Source of the DNA: Streptomyces cavernicola | GTDB taxonomy: Bacteria > Actinomycetota > Actinomycetes > Streptomycetales > Streptomycetaceae | DNA length: 64,000 bases | Assembly: GCF_029968035.1 (NCBI RefSeq) | Contig: NZ_JASCIQ010000036.1 | Span: 1-64,000 of the forward strand | Reading direction: 5' to 3' | In this document: piece after piece, positions 17,838 through 25,238 of the stretch | How positions within the stretch are numbered: the stretch's first letter is position 1 | Layout of the letters: every line of letters begins with the position of its first letter | The notes under the pieces: generated by a model | What the model saw: only the letters and a program-made list of their open reading frames with translations | Told to the model about the DNA's origin: nothing | The model's database searches: none | Translations under genes and position numbers: made by a program

Positions 17838-19283
17838 ATGTCTGATCTTCCCCGGAAGGCGGTTACCCGTACCGCCAAGCTGGCCGCGCTGCCCCTCGGC
17901 ATCGCGGGCCGGGCCACTTGGGGCCTCGGCAAGATGATCGGCGGGAAGTCCGCCGAGATCGTGGGGCGCGAGCTCCAACAGCGCACCGCCGAGCAGCTGT
18001 TCAAGGTTCTGGGCGAGCTGAAGGGCGGTGCCATGAAGTTCGGGCAGGCACTGTCCGTCTTCGAGTCCGCACTGCCCGAGGAGGTCGCCGGCCCCTACCG
18101 GGCGGCGCTCACCAAGCTGCAGGAGGCAGCGCCGCCGATGCCGACGGCCACGGTGCACGCCGTGCTCGAGGAGCGGCTCGGGGATGACTGGCGCGAGTAT
18201 TTCCTGGAGTTCGAGGAGAAGCCGGCCGCGGCGGCGTCGATCGGCCAGGTGCACCGCGCGGTGTGGCACGACGGCCGGGAGGTCGCGGTCAAGGTGCAGT
18301 ACCCCGGGGCGGGCGAGGCGCTGTTGTCCGACCTGACCCAACTGAGCAGGTTCGCCAAGCTCCTTGGCCCGCTCATTCCGGGTATGGACGTCAAGCCCCT
18401 GATCACGGAACTACGAGACCGCATCTCGGAGGAATTGGACTACGAGCTGGAGTCCCAGGCCCAGCAGGAGCACGCCCGGGAGTTCGCCGAGGACCCCGAT
18501 GTGTTCGTCCCCGAGGTGCTGCACCAGAGCGAGAAGGTGCTGGTGACCGAGTGGATCGACGGCATCCCCCTCTCCGAGGTCATAGCCGACGGCACCGAGG
18601 AGCAGCGGGATCGGGCAGGCCAACTCCTCGCCCGTTTCCTCTTCTCCGGCCCGGCCCGCACGGGACTTCTGCACGCCGACCCGCACCCCGGCAACTTCCG
18701 GCTGCTGCCCGCCGACGAAGGTGACGAGGACGGGGCGTGGAAGCTCGGCGTGCTCGACTTCGGCACGGTCGACCGTCTGCCCGGCGGGCTGCCGTCCACG
18801 ATCGGGCACTCGCTGCGGATGACGCTCGAGGGCGAGGCCGAGTCGGTCTACGAACTGCTCTGCGGCGAAGGCTTCGTGAAGGAGAACATCGAACTCGACC
18901 CCGATGCGGTCCTCGACTACCTGCTGCCGATCATCGAACCGGCCCAGGTCGACGCCTTCACGTTCACCCGCGACTGGATCCGCAGTCAGGCGGCGCGGAT
19001 AGCCGATCCGCGTTCTCCGGCACACCAGTTGGGCAAGCAGCTGAACCTGCCGCCTTCGTACCTGCTGATCCACCGGGTGACGCTCAGCACCATCGGCGTG
19101 CTGTGTCAGCTGGGTGCGACGGTCCGACTGCGGGACGAACTCGAGGCATGGCTCCCCGGATTCCTCGCCGAGGACGAGACGACGGAGGAGCTCGAAGAAC
19201 ACGAGGAGCCCGAGGAGGATGAGGAGCTCGAGACCGCCGAGGGCGATGAGGCAGTCACGGACGAACCGGCGGCCAAGGCCTGA
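17838..19283 (+). CDS. ABC1/AarF/UbiB-family atypical kinase
   Basis: A 481-residue UbiB-family protein-kinase-like enzyme. The family signatures are present: the KxGQ helix (GAMKFGQALSVFES), the Ala-rich loop AAAASIGQVHRA, VAVKVQY with the ATP-site lysine, the ExD element (EELDYELES), HADPHPGNF and the DFG motif (LDFGTVDR). Relatives support isoprenoid-quinone or lipid metabolism through ATPase activity. The C-terminus is a strongly acidic tail. GGAGG precedes ATG 17838. It is co-oriented with and just downstream of the ThiF-like gene. Family certain; substrate unknown. Confidence 0.95.
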   Translation: MSDLPRKAVTRTAKLAALPLGIAGRATWGLGKMIGGKSAEIVGRELQQRTAEQLFKVLGELKGGAMKFGQALSVFESALPEEVAGPYRAALTKLQEAAPPMPTATVHAVLEERLGDDWREYFLEFEEKPAAAASIGQVHRAVWHDGREVAVKVQYPGAGEALLSDLTQLSRFAKLLGPLIPGMDVKPLITELRDRISEELDYELESQAQQEHAREFAEDPDVFVPEVLHQSEKVLVTEWIDGIPLSEVIADGTEEQRDRAGQLLARFLFSGPARTGLLHADPHPGNFRLLPADEGDEDGAWKLGVLDFGTVDRLPGGLPSTIGHSLRMTLEGEAESVYELLCGEGFVKENIELDPDAVLDYLLPIIEPAQVDAFTFTRDWIRSQAARIADPRSPAHQLGKQLNLPPSYLLIHRVTLSTIGVLCQLGATVRLRDELEAWLPGFLAEDETTEELEEHEEPEEDEELETAEGDEAVTDEPAAKA

Positions 19284-19323
19284 ACTTGTGCCTACCTGAG
19301 ACGGAGACCGAGGAGGCAGTCGC

Positions 19324-19527
19324 TCACCACCACGAGGAGTCCAAGCGGCCCTCGATGGACCTGATGTTGGCTCGGGCGCAGTCGTCGCAGTAGTAGCGGC
19401 GAACGCTGTCCTCCACGGAAAACGTCCAGGTGATGAGCTGTTCGTCCGTCGCGCGGGCACCGCAGCGGGAACACACCACGTTCTCGGCACCCGGCTGCTC
19501 ATCTGAGTGATGAGGTCGACTGTCCAT
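19324..19527 (-). CDS. Small zinc-ribbon protein
   Basis: A 67-residue protein with two CxxC knuckles (CSRCG and CDDC) about 24 residues apart, separated by LITWTFSVEDSVRRYY. This is a treble-clef or zinc-ribbon arrangement. Basic and acidic residues flank the ribbon; no enzyme motif is present. ATG 19527 is preferred though its ribosome-binding site is weak; the frame stays open upstream to 19644. It lies convergent to the ABC1 kinase gene and downstream of the wblC operon beyond a strong terminator. Confidence 0.75.
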   Translation of the reverse strand: MDSRPHHSDEQPGAENVVCSRCGARATDEQLITWTFSVEDSVRRYYCDDCARANIRSIEGRLDSSWW

Positions 19528-19573
19528 TTCGTGACGGTACCGCTGTGCCGGAAGCTCCGGGAACACAACGCAC

Positions 19574-19607
19574 CGCGGGGGCCGCTCCGTTGAGAGCGGC
19601 CCCCGCG
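19574..19607 (-). terminator. Terminator after the wblC operon
   Basis: A 14-bp perfect GC-rich stem (CGCGGGGGCCGCTC and complement) with loop CGTTGA lies 53 bp beyond the end of the minus-strand small basic protein gene. It separates that operon from the zinc-ribbon gene. Confidence 0.82.
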
Positions 19608-19659
19608 GGGAGCCGGCGTCACCGACCGGTCGGCCGGTGATCACCTTCGTCCTGTCTCG

Positions 19660-19986
19660 TCAGTGCATGACCGCCATGGCCAGCGCGCGGCGGGCGAGCA
19701 GCGAGGCGCGCTCGGCGCGACGCTGCATCCGGCGAGCGCTGATCAGGCGCACGGCCTGGCGCTCGGCGTCGGCCTCGCGCATGCGCTCATGCATATGTGC
19801 CCGTGCCAGGGCTTCGGGTTGGAGTTGCATTTCGCGGGTCCTGTTCTGACGCGAGGAGATCGCGCCGGATTCAGTGGTGGTCTCTGGGATCGCGGAGCCG
19901 ACGGGCTCGCTGGCGAAGGGCTTCATCGGGGCCTGCTTCATGGGGTCGTGCGTCAGGGGGCGGTCGATCGTTCCGGAGGCGTTCAT
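19660..19986 (-). CDS. Small basic helical protein coupled to wblC
   Basis: A 108-residue protein whose C-terminal half is a very basic, Ala/Arg/Met-rich helix (ARAHMHERMREADAERQAVR then RRMQRRAERASLLARRAL). This could bind nucleic acid or the ribosome. Its ATG overlaps the stop codon of wblC (ATGA at 19983-19986), so it is translated with WblC and probably serves the same stress response. I recognise no family. No signal peptide or membrane helix is visible. Confidence 0.78.
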   Translation of the reverse strand: MNASGTIDRPLTHDPMKQAPMKPFASEPVGSAIPETTTESGAISSRQNRTREMQLQPEALARAHMHERMREADAERQAVRLISARRMQRRAERASLLARRALAMAVMH

Positions 19987-20348
19987 GCGGCGACCGGGTT
20001 CTTGCGCGGGCGGCCACGCGGCCGCTTGCGGGCGACGACCACGCCCTGGACGAAGAGCTCGCCGCCCCAGACGCCCCACGGCTCACGCCGCTCCTTGGCG
20101 CCGGCGAGGCAGGCCTCCATCAGCGGGCAGGTGCGGCAGAGCGACTTGGCGTACTCGACGTCGGCCGGCGACTCGGCGAAGAAGACCTCCGGGTCGTAGC
20201 TACGGCAGGGGACGGGTACGCCGAGGTTCTCGATGGCGTCGTCGAGCGCGGTGAGCGCAGTGAGCGGAGTCAAGGTGTTCTCCTGAAGGCCGGGCGGGGG
20301 GAGCGTCTCTGAAGGCGGTACGGACGGGGCGTGCGCTTCGGTCTGCAC
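19983..20348 (-). CDS. wblC: WhiB-family regulator WblC (WhiB7 type)
   Basis: A 121-residue WhiB-family iron-sulfur transcription factor. The four cluster cysteines are Cys48, Cys71, Cys74 and Cys80 (CRSYDPEVFF ... CRTCPLMEAC). The GVWGG turn is at 92-96, and the C-terminus carries the AT-hook RGRPRK (111-116) that marks the WblC/WhiB7 subclass. WblC/WhiB7 binds the principal sigma factor and uses the AT-hook at AT-rich DNA next to the -35 element to induce intrinsic antibiotic resistance. GTG 20348 follows GAGGA. It is preceded by a ~600-nt leader with a 109-codon ORF and an attenuator-like hairpin, and overlaps the next gene by ATGA. Confidence 0.97.
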   Translation of the reverse strand: MQTEAHAPSVPPSETLPPPGLQENTLTPLTALTALDDAIENLGVPVPCRSYDPEVFFAESPADVEYAKSLCRTCPLMEACLAGAKERREPWGVWGGELFVQGVVVARKRPRGRPRKNPVAA

Positions 20349-20463
20349 GGTCGGTGTCTTCCTCGTCTGGTCGTTCCGGCCGGTCGGCCGGGTGGCGGCT
20401 TGGTACCAGTGCTGCAAGTCCGTCGGCCCCTTCGCCCCGCTCTCCCCGTTCGGAGAAAACAGA

Positions 20464-20498
20464 AGGGCCGCGGATCCCTGGTGGGGTTCCGCGGCCCT
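20464..20498 (-). terminator. Attenuator (intrinsic terminator) in the wblC leader
   Basis: On the minus strand an 11-bp perfect stem (AGGGCCGCGGA/TCCGCGGCCCT, extendable inward by CCC/GGG) is followed directly by TTCTGTTTTCTCC, a real U-rich tract. It lies between the leader ORF stop (20522) and wblC (start 20348), with no gene end needing it, so it fits a regulated transcription attenuator. WblC/WhiB7 genes are known to be controlled by ribosome-dependent attenuation in their leaders. Confidence 0.85.
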
Positions 20499-20508
20499 GA
20501 AGGCGCCT

Positions 20509-20527
20509 GCCTGATCGTCGATCAGGC
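20509..20527 (-). promoter_or_regulatory. Small hairpin over the leader-ORF stop codon
   Basis: An 8-bp stem (GCCTGATC, loop GTC, GATCAGGC) includes the TGA stop of the leader ORF at 20522-20524. A ribosome terminating or stalling there would melt it and could change pairing with the attenuator 11 nt downstream. Confidence 0.6.
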
Positions 20528-20851
20528 TGGATCACTCCAGGGTTCGAGCCCGCGGAAGGCCCACATGTGGTGCTGCGTCGTCGTCTGCTTCCGGAGTCCG
20601 GCACCGGCTGCCGCAAAGGCATAGGCCTGCGCCTGTGCCGCTGCTACTGCTGCTTCCGGTGCCTTGGTCGGTCGCTCATTGCGCTCGTCCAGGGAAAGGA
20701 ACGCGTGGGACAGGGAGGCCGGACGCACGGCGGAGATGCCGACGGGCAGACCGGTGCCCTGGTTCGAGAGACCGAGCGGGCAGGTGGCGACGACCGAGCG
20801 ATCGGTCATTTTGACGACGGTGTTGCTGAAGCTGGCGTTGATGCTGATCAC
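20522..20851 (-). CDS. Leader ORF upstream of wblC
   Basis: A 109-codon ORF starting at GTG 20851 behind an excellent AGGAGG site eight bases away, ending 23 nt before the attenuator. The peptide is not membrane-like. It has a Ser/Thr-rich N-terminus, an Ala-rich middle (AAVAAAQAQAYAFAAAGAG) and ends HHMWAFRGLEPWSDPA. The strong start signal, position and absence of any family point to a regulatory leader whose translation senses ribosome-targeting drugs. A shorter form starting at the internal ATG (codon 15) is possible. A stable independent protein cannot be excluded. Confidence 0.72.
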   Translation of the reverse strand: MISINASFSNTVVKMTDRSVVATCPLGLSNQGTGLPVGISAVRPASLSHAFLSLDERNERPTKAPEAAVAAAQAQAYAFAAAGAGLRKQTTTQHHMWAFRGLEPWSDPA

Positions 20852-20969
20852 TGGAATCGCCTCCTCTCGGCGTCTCGGGGACTCGGCGCGAACCGGTCCG
20901 CTGGCGTACAAGGTTTTAAGTACAGCACGGATCCAGGGCTTCGGAGAAGCCGCTGTTTCCGTGGTTAAG

Positions 20970-21009
20970 AACCTATGGGGATTGCTGCGGCGTACGCAAA
21001 CTATTTTTT
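20970..21009 (-). promoter_or_regulatory. Probable autoregulated wblC promoter
   Basis: On the minus strand TTGCGT (20994-20999), an 18-bp spacer and TAGGTT (20970-20975) follow directly after an A-rich block (AAAAAATAGT, 21000-21009). An AT-rich stretch abutting the -35 is the hallmark of WblC/WhiB7-dependent promoters, including the gene own promoter. It begins only about 15 bp beyond the uvrD2 stop. A 6-bp hairpin (20937-20951) lies in the early leader. Confidence 0.68.
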
Positions 21010-21022
21010 CGACGAGTTTGTA

Positions 21023-23236
21023 TCAGTCGTCGTCGTCAACTTCTCCAACTCCCACGGGGCGTTCCTCACCTGCGCAGATGGCCAGAACGTCGGCTCCGTA
21101 GCGGCCCAGCTTGCGGGCTCCGACGCCGGGGATGCGGGACAGCTCGGCCTCGGACTCGGGGACCTGCTCGGCGATGGCGATCAAGGTCTTGTCCGTGAAG
21201 ACGCAGTACGCGGGCTGGCCGAGCTCGGCTGCCTCATGGGCACGCCAGCTGTGCAGACGGTCGTAGACCCCCTCGTCCATGTCCGAGGGGCAGTCCTCGC
21301 AGCGCATCAGCTTCATCTCGCCCGCGGTGCTGAGCGTGCGGCCGCAGACCCGGCAGAGGACCGGGCCCCGGGGCTTGCGGTTGCGGGCGGGGGCGCGCTC
21401 GACACCGGCGGCGACCGAGGACGTACGTGGAGCTGCCGCGGCGGCCGAGCCGGTGCGCAGGCCGTTGAGGAAGCGGCTCGGGCGGCGGGAGGCGCGGCCG
21501 CCGGGCGAGCGGGCCAGCGCCCACGACAGCGAGAGGTGCGCGCGGGCGCGGGTGATGCCGACATAGAGCAGGCGGCGCTCCTCCTCGATCTGCTCGTCGG
21601 TCTTGGCGTAGGCGATGGGGAGCATGCCCTCGGTGAGGCCGACGAGGAAGACGGCGTCCCATTCGAGGCCCTTCGCGGCGTGCAGGGACGCCAGGGTGAC
21701 GCCCTCGACGGTGGGGGCGTGCTGGGCGCCGGCGCGCTCGTCCAGCTCGGCGACGAGGTCCGCGAGCGTGGCCTGCGGCCGGGCGCGGGCGAAGTCCTCC
21801 GCGAGACGCACCAGGGCGGCCAGGGACTCCCAGCGGTCCCGGACGGCGCCCGATCCGGCCGGGGGCTTGCTCGTCCAGCCCTTCGTGGACAGCACGGCGC
21901 GGACCTGGGACGGCACGTCCACCGCATCGTCGAGCAGGGCGTCGTTGGCACCGAAGCGGGCCGCGCCGCGCAGGGCCGCGCCCGCCTCGCGCACCTCGCT
22001 GCGCTCGAAGAACCGCTCGGCGCCGCGCAGTTGGTACGGGATGTCGGCGTCGGCCAGGGCCTGTTCGTAGAGCTCGGACTGGCCGTTGGTGCGGAACAGG
22101 ACCGTGATCTCGCTGGCCGGGACGCCGGAGTCGAGGAGCTTCCGGATGCGGCGGGCGGTGCCTTCGGCCTCCGAGGGCTCGTCGCCGTACTCCGTGTAGC
22201 TCGGCTCGGGGCCCGCTTCGCGTTGGGAGACCAGCTCCAGGCGGTGCTCGGCTGCGCGGCCGTGGGCCTGGGCGAGGACACTGTTGGCGAGGTGGACGAC
22301 CTGGGGCGTCGAGCGGTAGTCGCGGATCAGTTTGACGAGGGTGGCCTGGGGGTGGCGGATCCGGAAGTCCAGCAGGTGGTCGGGGGTGGCGCCGGTGAAG
22401 GAGTAGATCGTCTGGCTGGCGTCGCCGACCACACACAGGCTGTCCCGCTCCCCGAGCCACAGCTCCAGGAGACGCTGCTGGAGGGGGCTGACGTCCTGGT
22501 ACTCGTCGACCACGAAGTGCTGGTACTGGGCTCGGACCTGCTCCGCGATGTCGTACCTGTCCTGGAGGACGGCGACTGTGAGAAGCAGCACGTCCTCGAA
22601 GTCGATGACGCCTCGGTCGCGCTTCAGCTCCTCGTACGTCGCGTAGATCTGGGAGATCTCGGCGGGGTCGCGGGGGACGTCGCGGCCGGACTTGACCGCC
22701 GCGGCCGGATAGTCGCCGGGGACGGTCTGGGTGACCTTGGACCACTCGATCTCGCCGGTGACGTCCCGCAGTTCGTTGCGGTCGAGGCGGATGCGGCAGC
22801 GGGCGGCGGCGTCGGCCACCAGCTGGACCTTGCGCTCCAGAAGGCGGGGCAGCTGGCCACCGACTGCTTTCGGCCAGAAGTACTGCAGCTGTCGCAGGGC
22901 CGCGGAGTGGAACGTACGTGCCTGGACGCCGCTGACGCCGAGCTGGCGGAGGCGGCCGCGCATCTCGCCCGCGGCGCGGTTGGTGAACGTGACGGCGAGG
23001 ACGCTGTCGGCCCGGAGGATGCCGGCCCGCACCCCGTAGGCGATCCGGTGGGTGATCGCTCGGGTCTTGCCCGTGCCCGCTCCGGCCAGCACACACACCG
23101 GTCCGTGCAGCGCGGTCGCGACGGCGCGCTGCTCGGGGTCGAGCCCCTCGAGCACGGCGTCCGCGTCCGGCGGCACGGGGGCGTACTGGCTCGCGCCCGG
23201 CGGCGGGAAGAGAGTGGAGTGCGTTGCTGGTGTCAC
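21023..23236 (-). CDS. uvrD2: SF1 DNA helicase UvrD2 with tetra-Cys and HRDC domain
   Basis: A 737-residue SF1A helicase. Walker A is at ~52-58 (AGAGTGKT), with TFTNRAAGEMR (motif Ia), VVDEYQDVSP (motif II), VVGDASQTIYSF (III) and LHAAKGLEWDAVFLVG (V). The C-terminus has a four-cysteine module (CRVCGR ... CEDC) and an HRDC domain (CVFTDKTLIAIA). This combination defines actinobacterial UvrD2, a 3-to-5-prime helicase in genome maintenance. It ends with an acidic tail. I take GTG 23236; a GTG at 23290 is also in frame and neither has a strong ribosome-binding site. It is divergent from mycoredoxin, and a DnaA-box match (23277-23285) lies in the spacer. Confidence 0.96.
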   Translation of the reverse strand: MTPATHSTLFPPPGASQYAPVPPDADAVLEGLDPEQRAVATALHGPVCVLAGAGTGKTRAITHRIAYGVRAGILRADSVLAVTFTNRAAGEMRGRLRQLGVSGVQARTFHSAALRQLQYFWPKAVGGQLPRLLERKVQLVADAAARCRIRLDRNELRDVTGEIEWSKVTQTVPGDYPAAAVKSGRDVPRDPAEISQIYATYEELKRDRGVIDFEDVLLLTVAVLQDRYDIAEQVRAQYQHFVVDEYQDVSPLQQRLLELWLGERDSLCVVGDASQTIYSFTGATPDHLLDFRIRHPQATLVKLIRDYRSTPQVVHLANSVLAQAHGRAAEHRLELVSQREAGPEPSYTEYGDEPSEAEGTARRIRKLLDSGVPASEITVLFRTNGQSELYEQALADADIPYQLRGAERFFERSEVREAGAALRGAARFGANDALLDDAVDVPSQVRAVLSTKGWTSKPPAGSGAVRDRWESLAALVRLAEDFARARPQATLADLVAELDERAGAQHAPTVEGVTLASLHAAKGLEWDAVFLVGLTEGMLPIAYAKTDEQIEEERRLLYVGITRARAHLSLSWALARSPGGRASRRPSRFLNGLRTGSAAAAAPRTSSVAAGVERAPARNRKPRGPVLCRVCGRTLSTAGEMKLMRCEDCPSDMDEGVYDRLHSWRAHEAAELGQPAYCVFTDKTLIAIAEQVPESEAELSRIPGVGARKLGRYGADVLAICAGEERPVGVGEVDDDD

Positions 23237-23312
23237 CCCGCCAATGCTGCCAGGTTCGCGAAGGCGGGCGAGTCGCTTGTCCACAGGCACGAAGCATTGG
23301 TCGTACTAATGC

Positions 23313-23339
23313 GGGAATGGTGACCGCCTCGCATACGTT
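23313..23339 (+). promoter_or_regulatory. Sigma-R-type promoter of the mycoredoxin gene
   Basis: GGGAAT (23313-23318), an 18-bp spacer and GTT (23337-23339) match the SigR consensus GGGAAT-N18-GTT exactly. SigR is the thiol-oxidative-stress sigma factor of Streptomyces, and mycoredoxin genes belong to its known regulon. The start site would be about 40-45 nt before the ATG. Confidence 0.85.
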
Positions 23340-23388
23340 CGGTCTGGTGCGACCAAGCAACGGACGAAACATGAGGAGCGCTGGAGAC

Positions 23389-23631
23389 ATGCAGGGACCT
23401 GTGACGATGTACAGCACCACCTGGTGCGGCTACTGCCGTCGGCTCAAGGGCCAGATGGACCGCGAGGGCATCGCGTACACCGAGATCAACATCGAGCAGG
23501 ACCCTGAGTCGGCGGCGTTCGTCGAGAAGGCGAACGGCGGAAACCAGACGGTTCCGACCGTGCTCTTCGCGGACGGCTCGACCCTGACCAACCCTTCGCT
23601 GGCCCAGGTCAAGCAGAAGGTCGGCGTCTGA
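23389..23631 (+). CDS. Mycoredoxin (glutaredoxin-like)
   Basis: An 80-residue thioredoxin-fold protein with the mycoredoxin active site CGYC (Cys13, Cys16, in TTWCGYCRRLK). It also has the cis-Pro region QTVPTVLFADGSTLT. Mycoredoxins reduce mycothiol mixed disulfides on proteins. AGGAG about ten bases upstream supports ATG 23389; an ATG six codons earlier is less well placed. The sigma-R-type promoter fits its role in oxidative stress. It is followed by a terminator shared with the OsmC-like gene. Confidence 0.96.
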   Translation: MQGPVTMYSTTWCGYCRRLKGQMDREGIAYTEINIEQDPESAAFVEKANGGNQTVPTVLFADGSTLTNPSLAQVKQKVGV

Positions 23632-23664
23632 GACGCCTGAGACCCGGTAGCCGGCGCTTCGGCC

Positions 23665-23704
23665 ACGCGAAAACCCCCGCCCTGTGGAGCGGGGGTTTTC
23701 GCGT
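23665..23704. terminator. Bidirectional terminator
   Basis: A 16-bp perfect stem (ACGCGAAAACCCCCGC and complement) with an eight-base loop. The AAAA/TTTT in the arms supplies a U-tract in either direction. It lies between convergent mycoredoxin and OsmC genes. Confidence 0.92.
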
Positions 23705-23724
23705 ACGGGCGTCTTGGGCGGAGG

Positions 23725-24180
23725 TCAGTGCTCGCCGCCTCCGGCGAAGCCCACCGTGCCGTCCGGCAGAATCGCCTCCACGCGCGCGCCGTGCTCGACG
23801 GTGCGGCTGACCGTGCAGTGCTTCTCGTGGGTCAGGCGGACGCCGCGGGCGAAGACCTCGGCGGCGCGGCCGCCGTTGGCGTCGGCGGTGATGTCCAGTT
23901 CGTAGCTGACCCGGACCTTGCCGACCCGGCCGTCGTCCTCAGGGGTGGAGACGGATTCCACGACGATGCGCAGATCGTCGTGGTCCACCGCACGCGCGGT
24001 GCGGTCGACGACGAGACCGCCGCAGCCGCCGAACGCCGCGAGCAGCAGCTCCACCGGCGTGAACGACGGCTGGCCCGCCTCGTCGTCGGCGGCGGCGATG
24101 CGCACCTCGGCGCCCCGATCGTTGCGCGCGGTCCACTGGCGGTAGCCGGTGCGGACGGTCTCGATGCGGTAGTCGGCCAT
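23725..24180 (-). CDS. OsmC/Ohr family protein
   Basis: A 151-residue OsmC-fold protein. The two redox cysteines sit where expected: one in AAFGGCGGLVVDRTA on the long central helix, the other in HEKHCTVSRTV. OsmC/Ohr proteins are thiol peroxidases for organic hydroperoxides, reduced by low-molecular-weight or lipoyl thiols. GAGAGGGG lies upstream of ATG 24180. It is the last gene of a minus-strand run after NudC (28-bp gap). The substrate class is inferred from the family only. Confidence 0.93.
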   Translation of the reverse strand: MADYRIETVRTGYRQWTARNDRGAEVRIAAADDEAGQPSFTPVELLLAAFGGCGGLVVDRTARAVDHDDLRIVVESVSTPEDDGRVGKVRVSYELDITADANGGRAAEVFARGVRLTHEKHCTVSRTVEHGARVEAILPDGTVGFAGGGEH

Positions 24181-24208
24181 GGTCGGCGCCCCTCTCTCTG
24201 CGGCTCGG

Positions 24209-25150
24209 TCAGGGTACGGGCCGGGGCAGCGGCCTGCCGTACCAGAGCTCGATGAGGCGGGCGGCGATCGAGATGCCGTACGGCGCCAGGACCTCGCCCG
24301 ACGCGAAGGCCGCGGTCAGCTCGTCCCGGGAGAACCAGCGGGCCTCCTCGATCTCCTCACCGTCCACCTCGATCTCCGAGGACGTGGCACGCGCGACGAA
24401 GCCCAGCATCAGGCTGGACGGGAACGGCCAGGGCTGGCTCGCCACGTACTCGACGTCGCCGACGGTGACGCCGGCCTCCTCGAAGACCTCGCGGCGCACC
24501 GACTGCTCGATGGACTCCCCCGGCTCCACGAAGCCCGCGAGCGTCGAGAAGCGGCCCTCGGGCCAGTGCACCTGGCGGCCGAGCAGGATGCGGTCGTCCT
24601 TGTCCGTGACGGCCATGATCACTGCCGGGTCGGTGCGCGGGTAGTGCTCGGCGCCGCAGGCCGGGCAGCGGCGGATGTGGCCGGCCGCGGCGATGACGGT
24701 GCGCTCCCCGCAGCGCGAGCAGAAGCGGTGCAGGCGCTGCCAGTTCTCCAGGGCGACCGCGTGCACCATGAGGCCCGCGTCCCGCGGGGACAGCAGCAGC
24801 CCGGCCTCACGCAGGCCCGCGGGCCGCGCGGACTGGTCCATGCGGCCGGGCAGGGAGTCCTTCTGCAGCGCGAAGTAGCTCACACCCTCGTCGTCGGTGC
24901 CCAGGAAGTAGCGGTGGGTCTCGGTGACGGGCGCCTCGAAGGCAGGCGTCGTGACGAGCTCCGTGCGGCCGTCGGGGGTGTCGTCGATCAGAACCTGGCC
25001 ACCGGAGACGACGAAGACGCGGGTCGTCGGGTGGCTCCAGGCGGCGGCCAGCCACGCCTCGTCGAGGCGGTGGTGGGCGGCGCGGTCGATGCCGCTGGGC
25101 GCGGTCAGCGACAGGGGCCGGTCAGCGGTGCGGTCGGTCCAGGTGGTCAC
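24209..25150 (-). CDS. nudC: NADH/NAD+ pyrophosphatase NudC (NUDIX)
   Basis: A 313-residue enzyme that hydrolyses NAD(H) to NMN(H) and AMP and, in other bacteria, removes NAD caps from RNA. The architecture is standard: N-terminal NUDIX-like domain, a zinc ribbon (CSRCGER ... CPACGAE) at ~146-166, then the catalytic box GFVEPGESIEQSVRREVFEE and the NudC-specific SQPWPFPSS motif. GTG 25150 has GGAAG five bases upstream; a TTG four codons earlier overlaps its own ribosome-binding site. It lies between the M20 dipeptidase and OsmC genes on one strand. Confidence 0.95.
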   Translation of the reverse strand: MTTWTDRTADRPLSLTAPSGIDRAAHHRLDEAWLAAAWSHPTTRVFVVSGGQVLIDDTPDGRTELVTTPAFEAPVTETHRYFLGTDDEGVSYFALQKDSLPGRMDQSARPAGLREAGLLLSPRDAGLMVHAVALENWQRLHRFCSRCGERTVIAAAGHIRRCPACGAEHYPRTDPAVIMAVTDKDDRILLGRQVHWPEGRFSTLAGFVEPGESIEQSVRREVFEEAGVTVGDVEYVASQPWPFPSSLMLGFVARATSSEIEVDGEEIEEARWFSRDELTAAFASGEVLAPYGISIAARLIELWYGRPLPRPVP

Positions 25151-25238
25151 AGGTGCTTCCAACTCCCCCGGTGGAACGGGCTGTTCGGCAGGACGGGTAC
25201 GGCGGGGACGGCAGGCCCTAGTTTCGCGGGCGGCGGGG

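Noticed and set aside
16525..19283. TOMM/RiPP biosynthetic gene cluster
   Set aside because: No YcaO cyclodehydratase, dehydrogenase or precursor peptide candidate lies nearby; only the ThiF-like protein suggests it.
19983..20417. Longer WblC starting at ATG 20417
   Set aside because: It would add 23 residues absent from WblC/WhiB7 proteins and overlap the region just after the attenuator; GTG 20348 has a proper ribosome-binding site.
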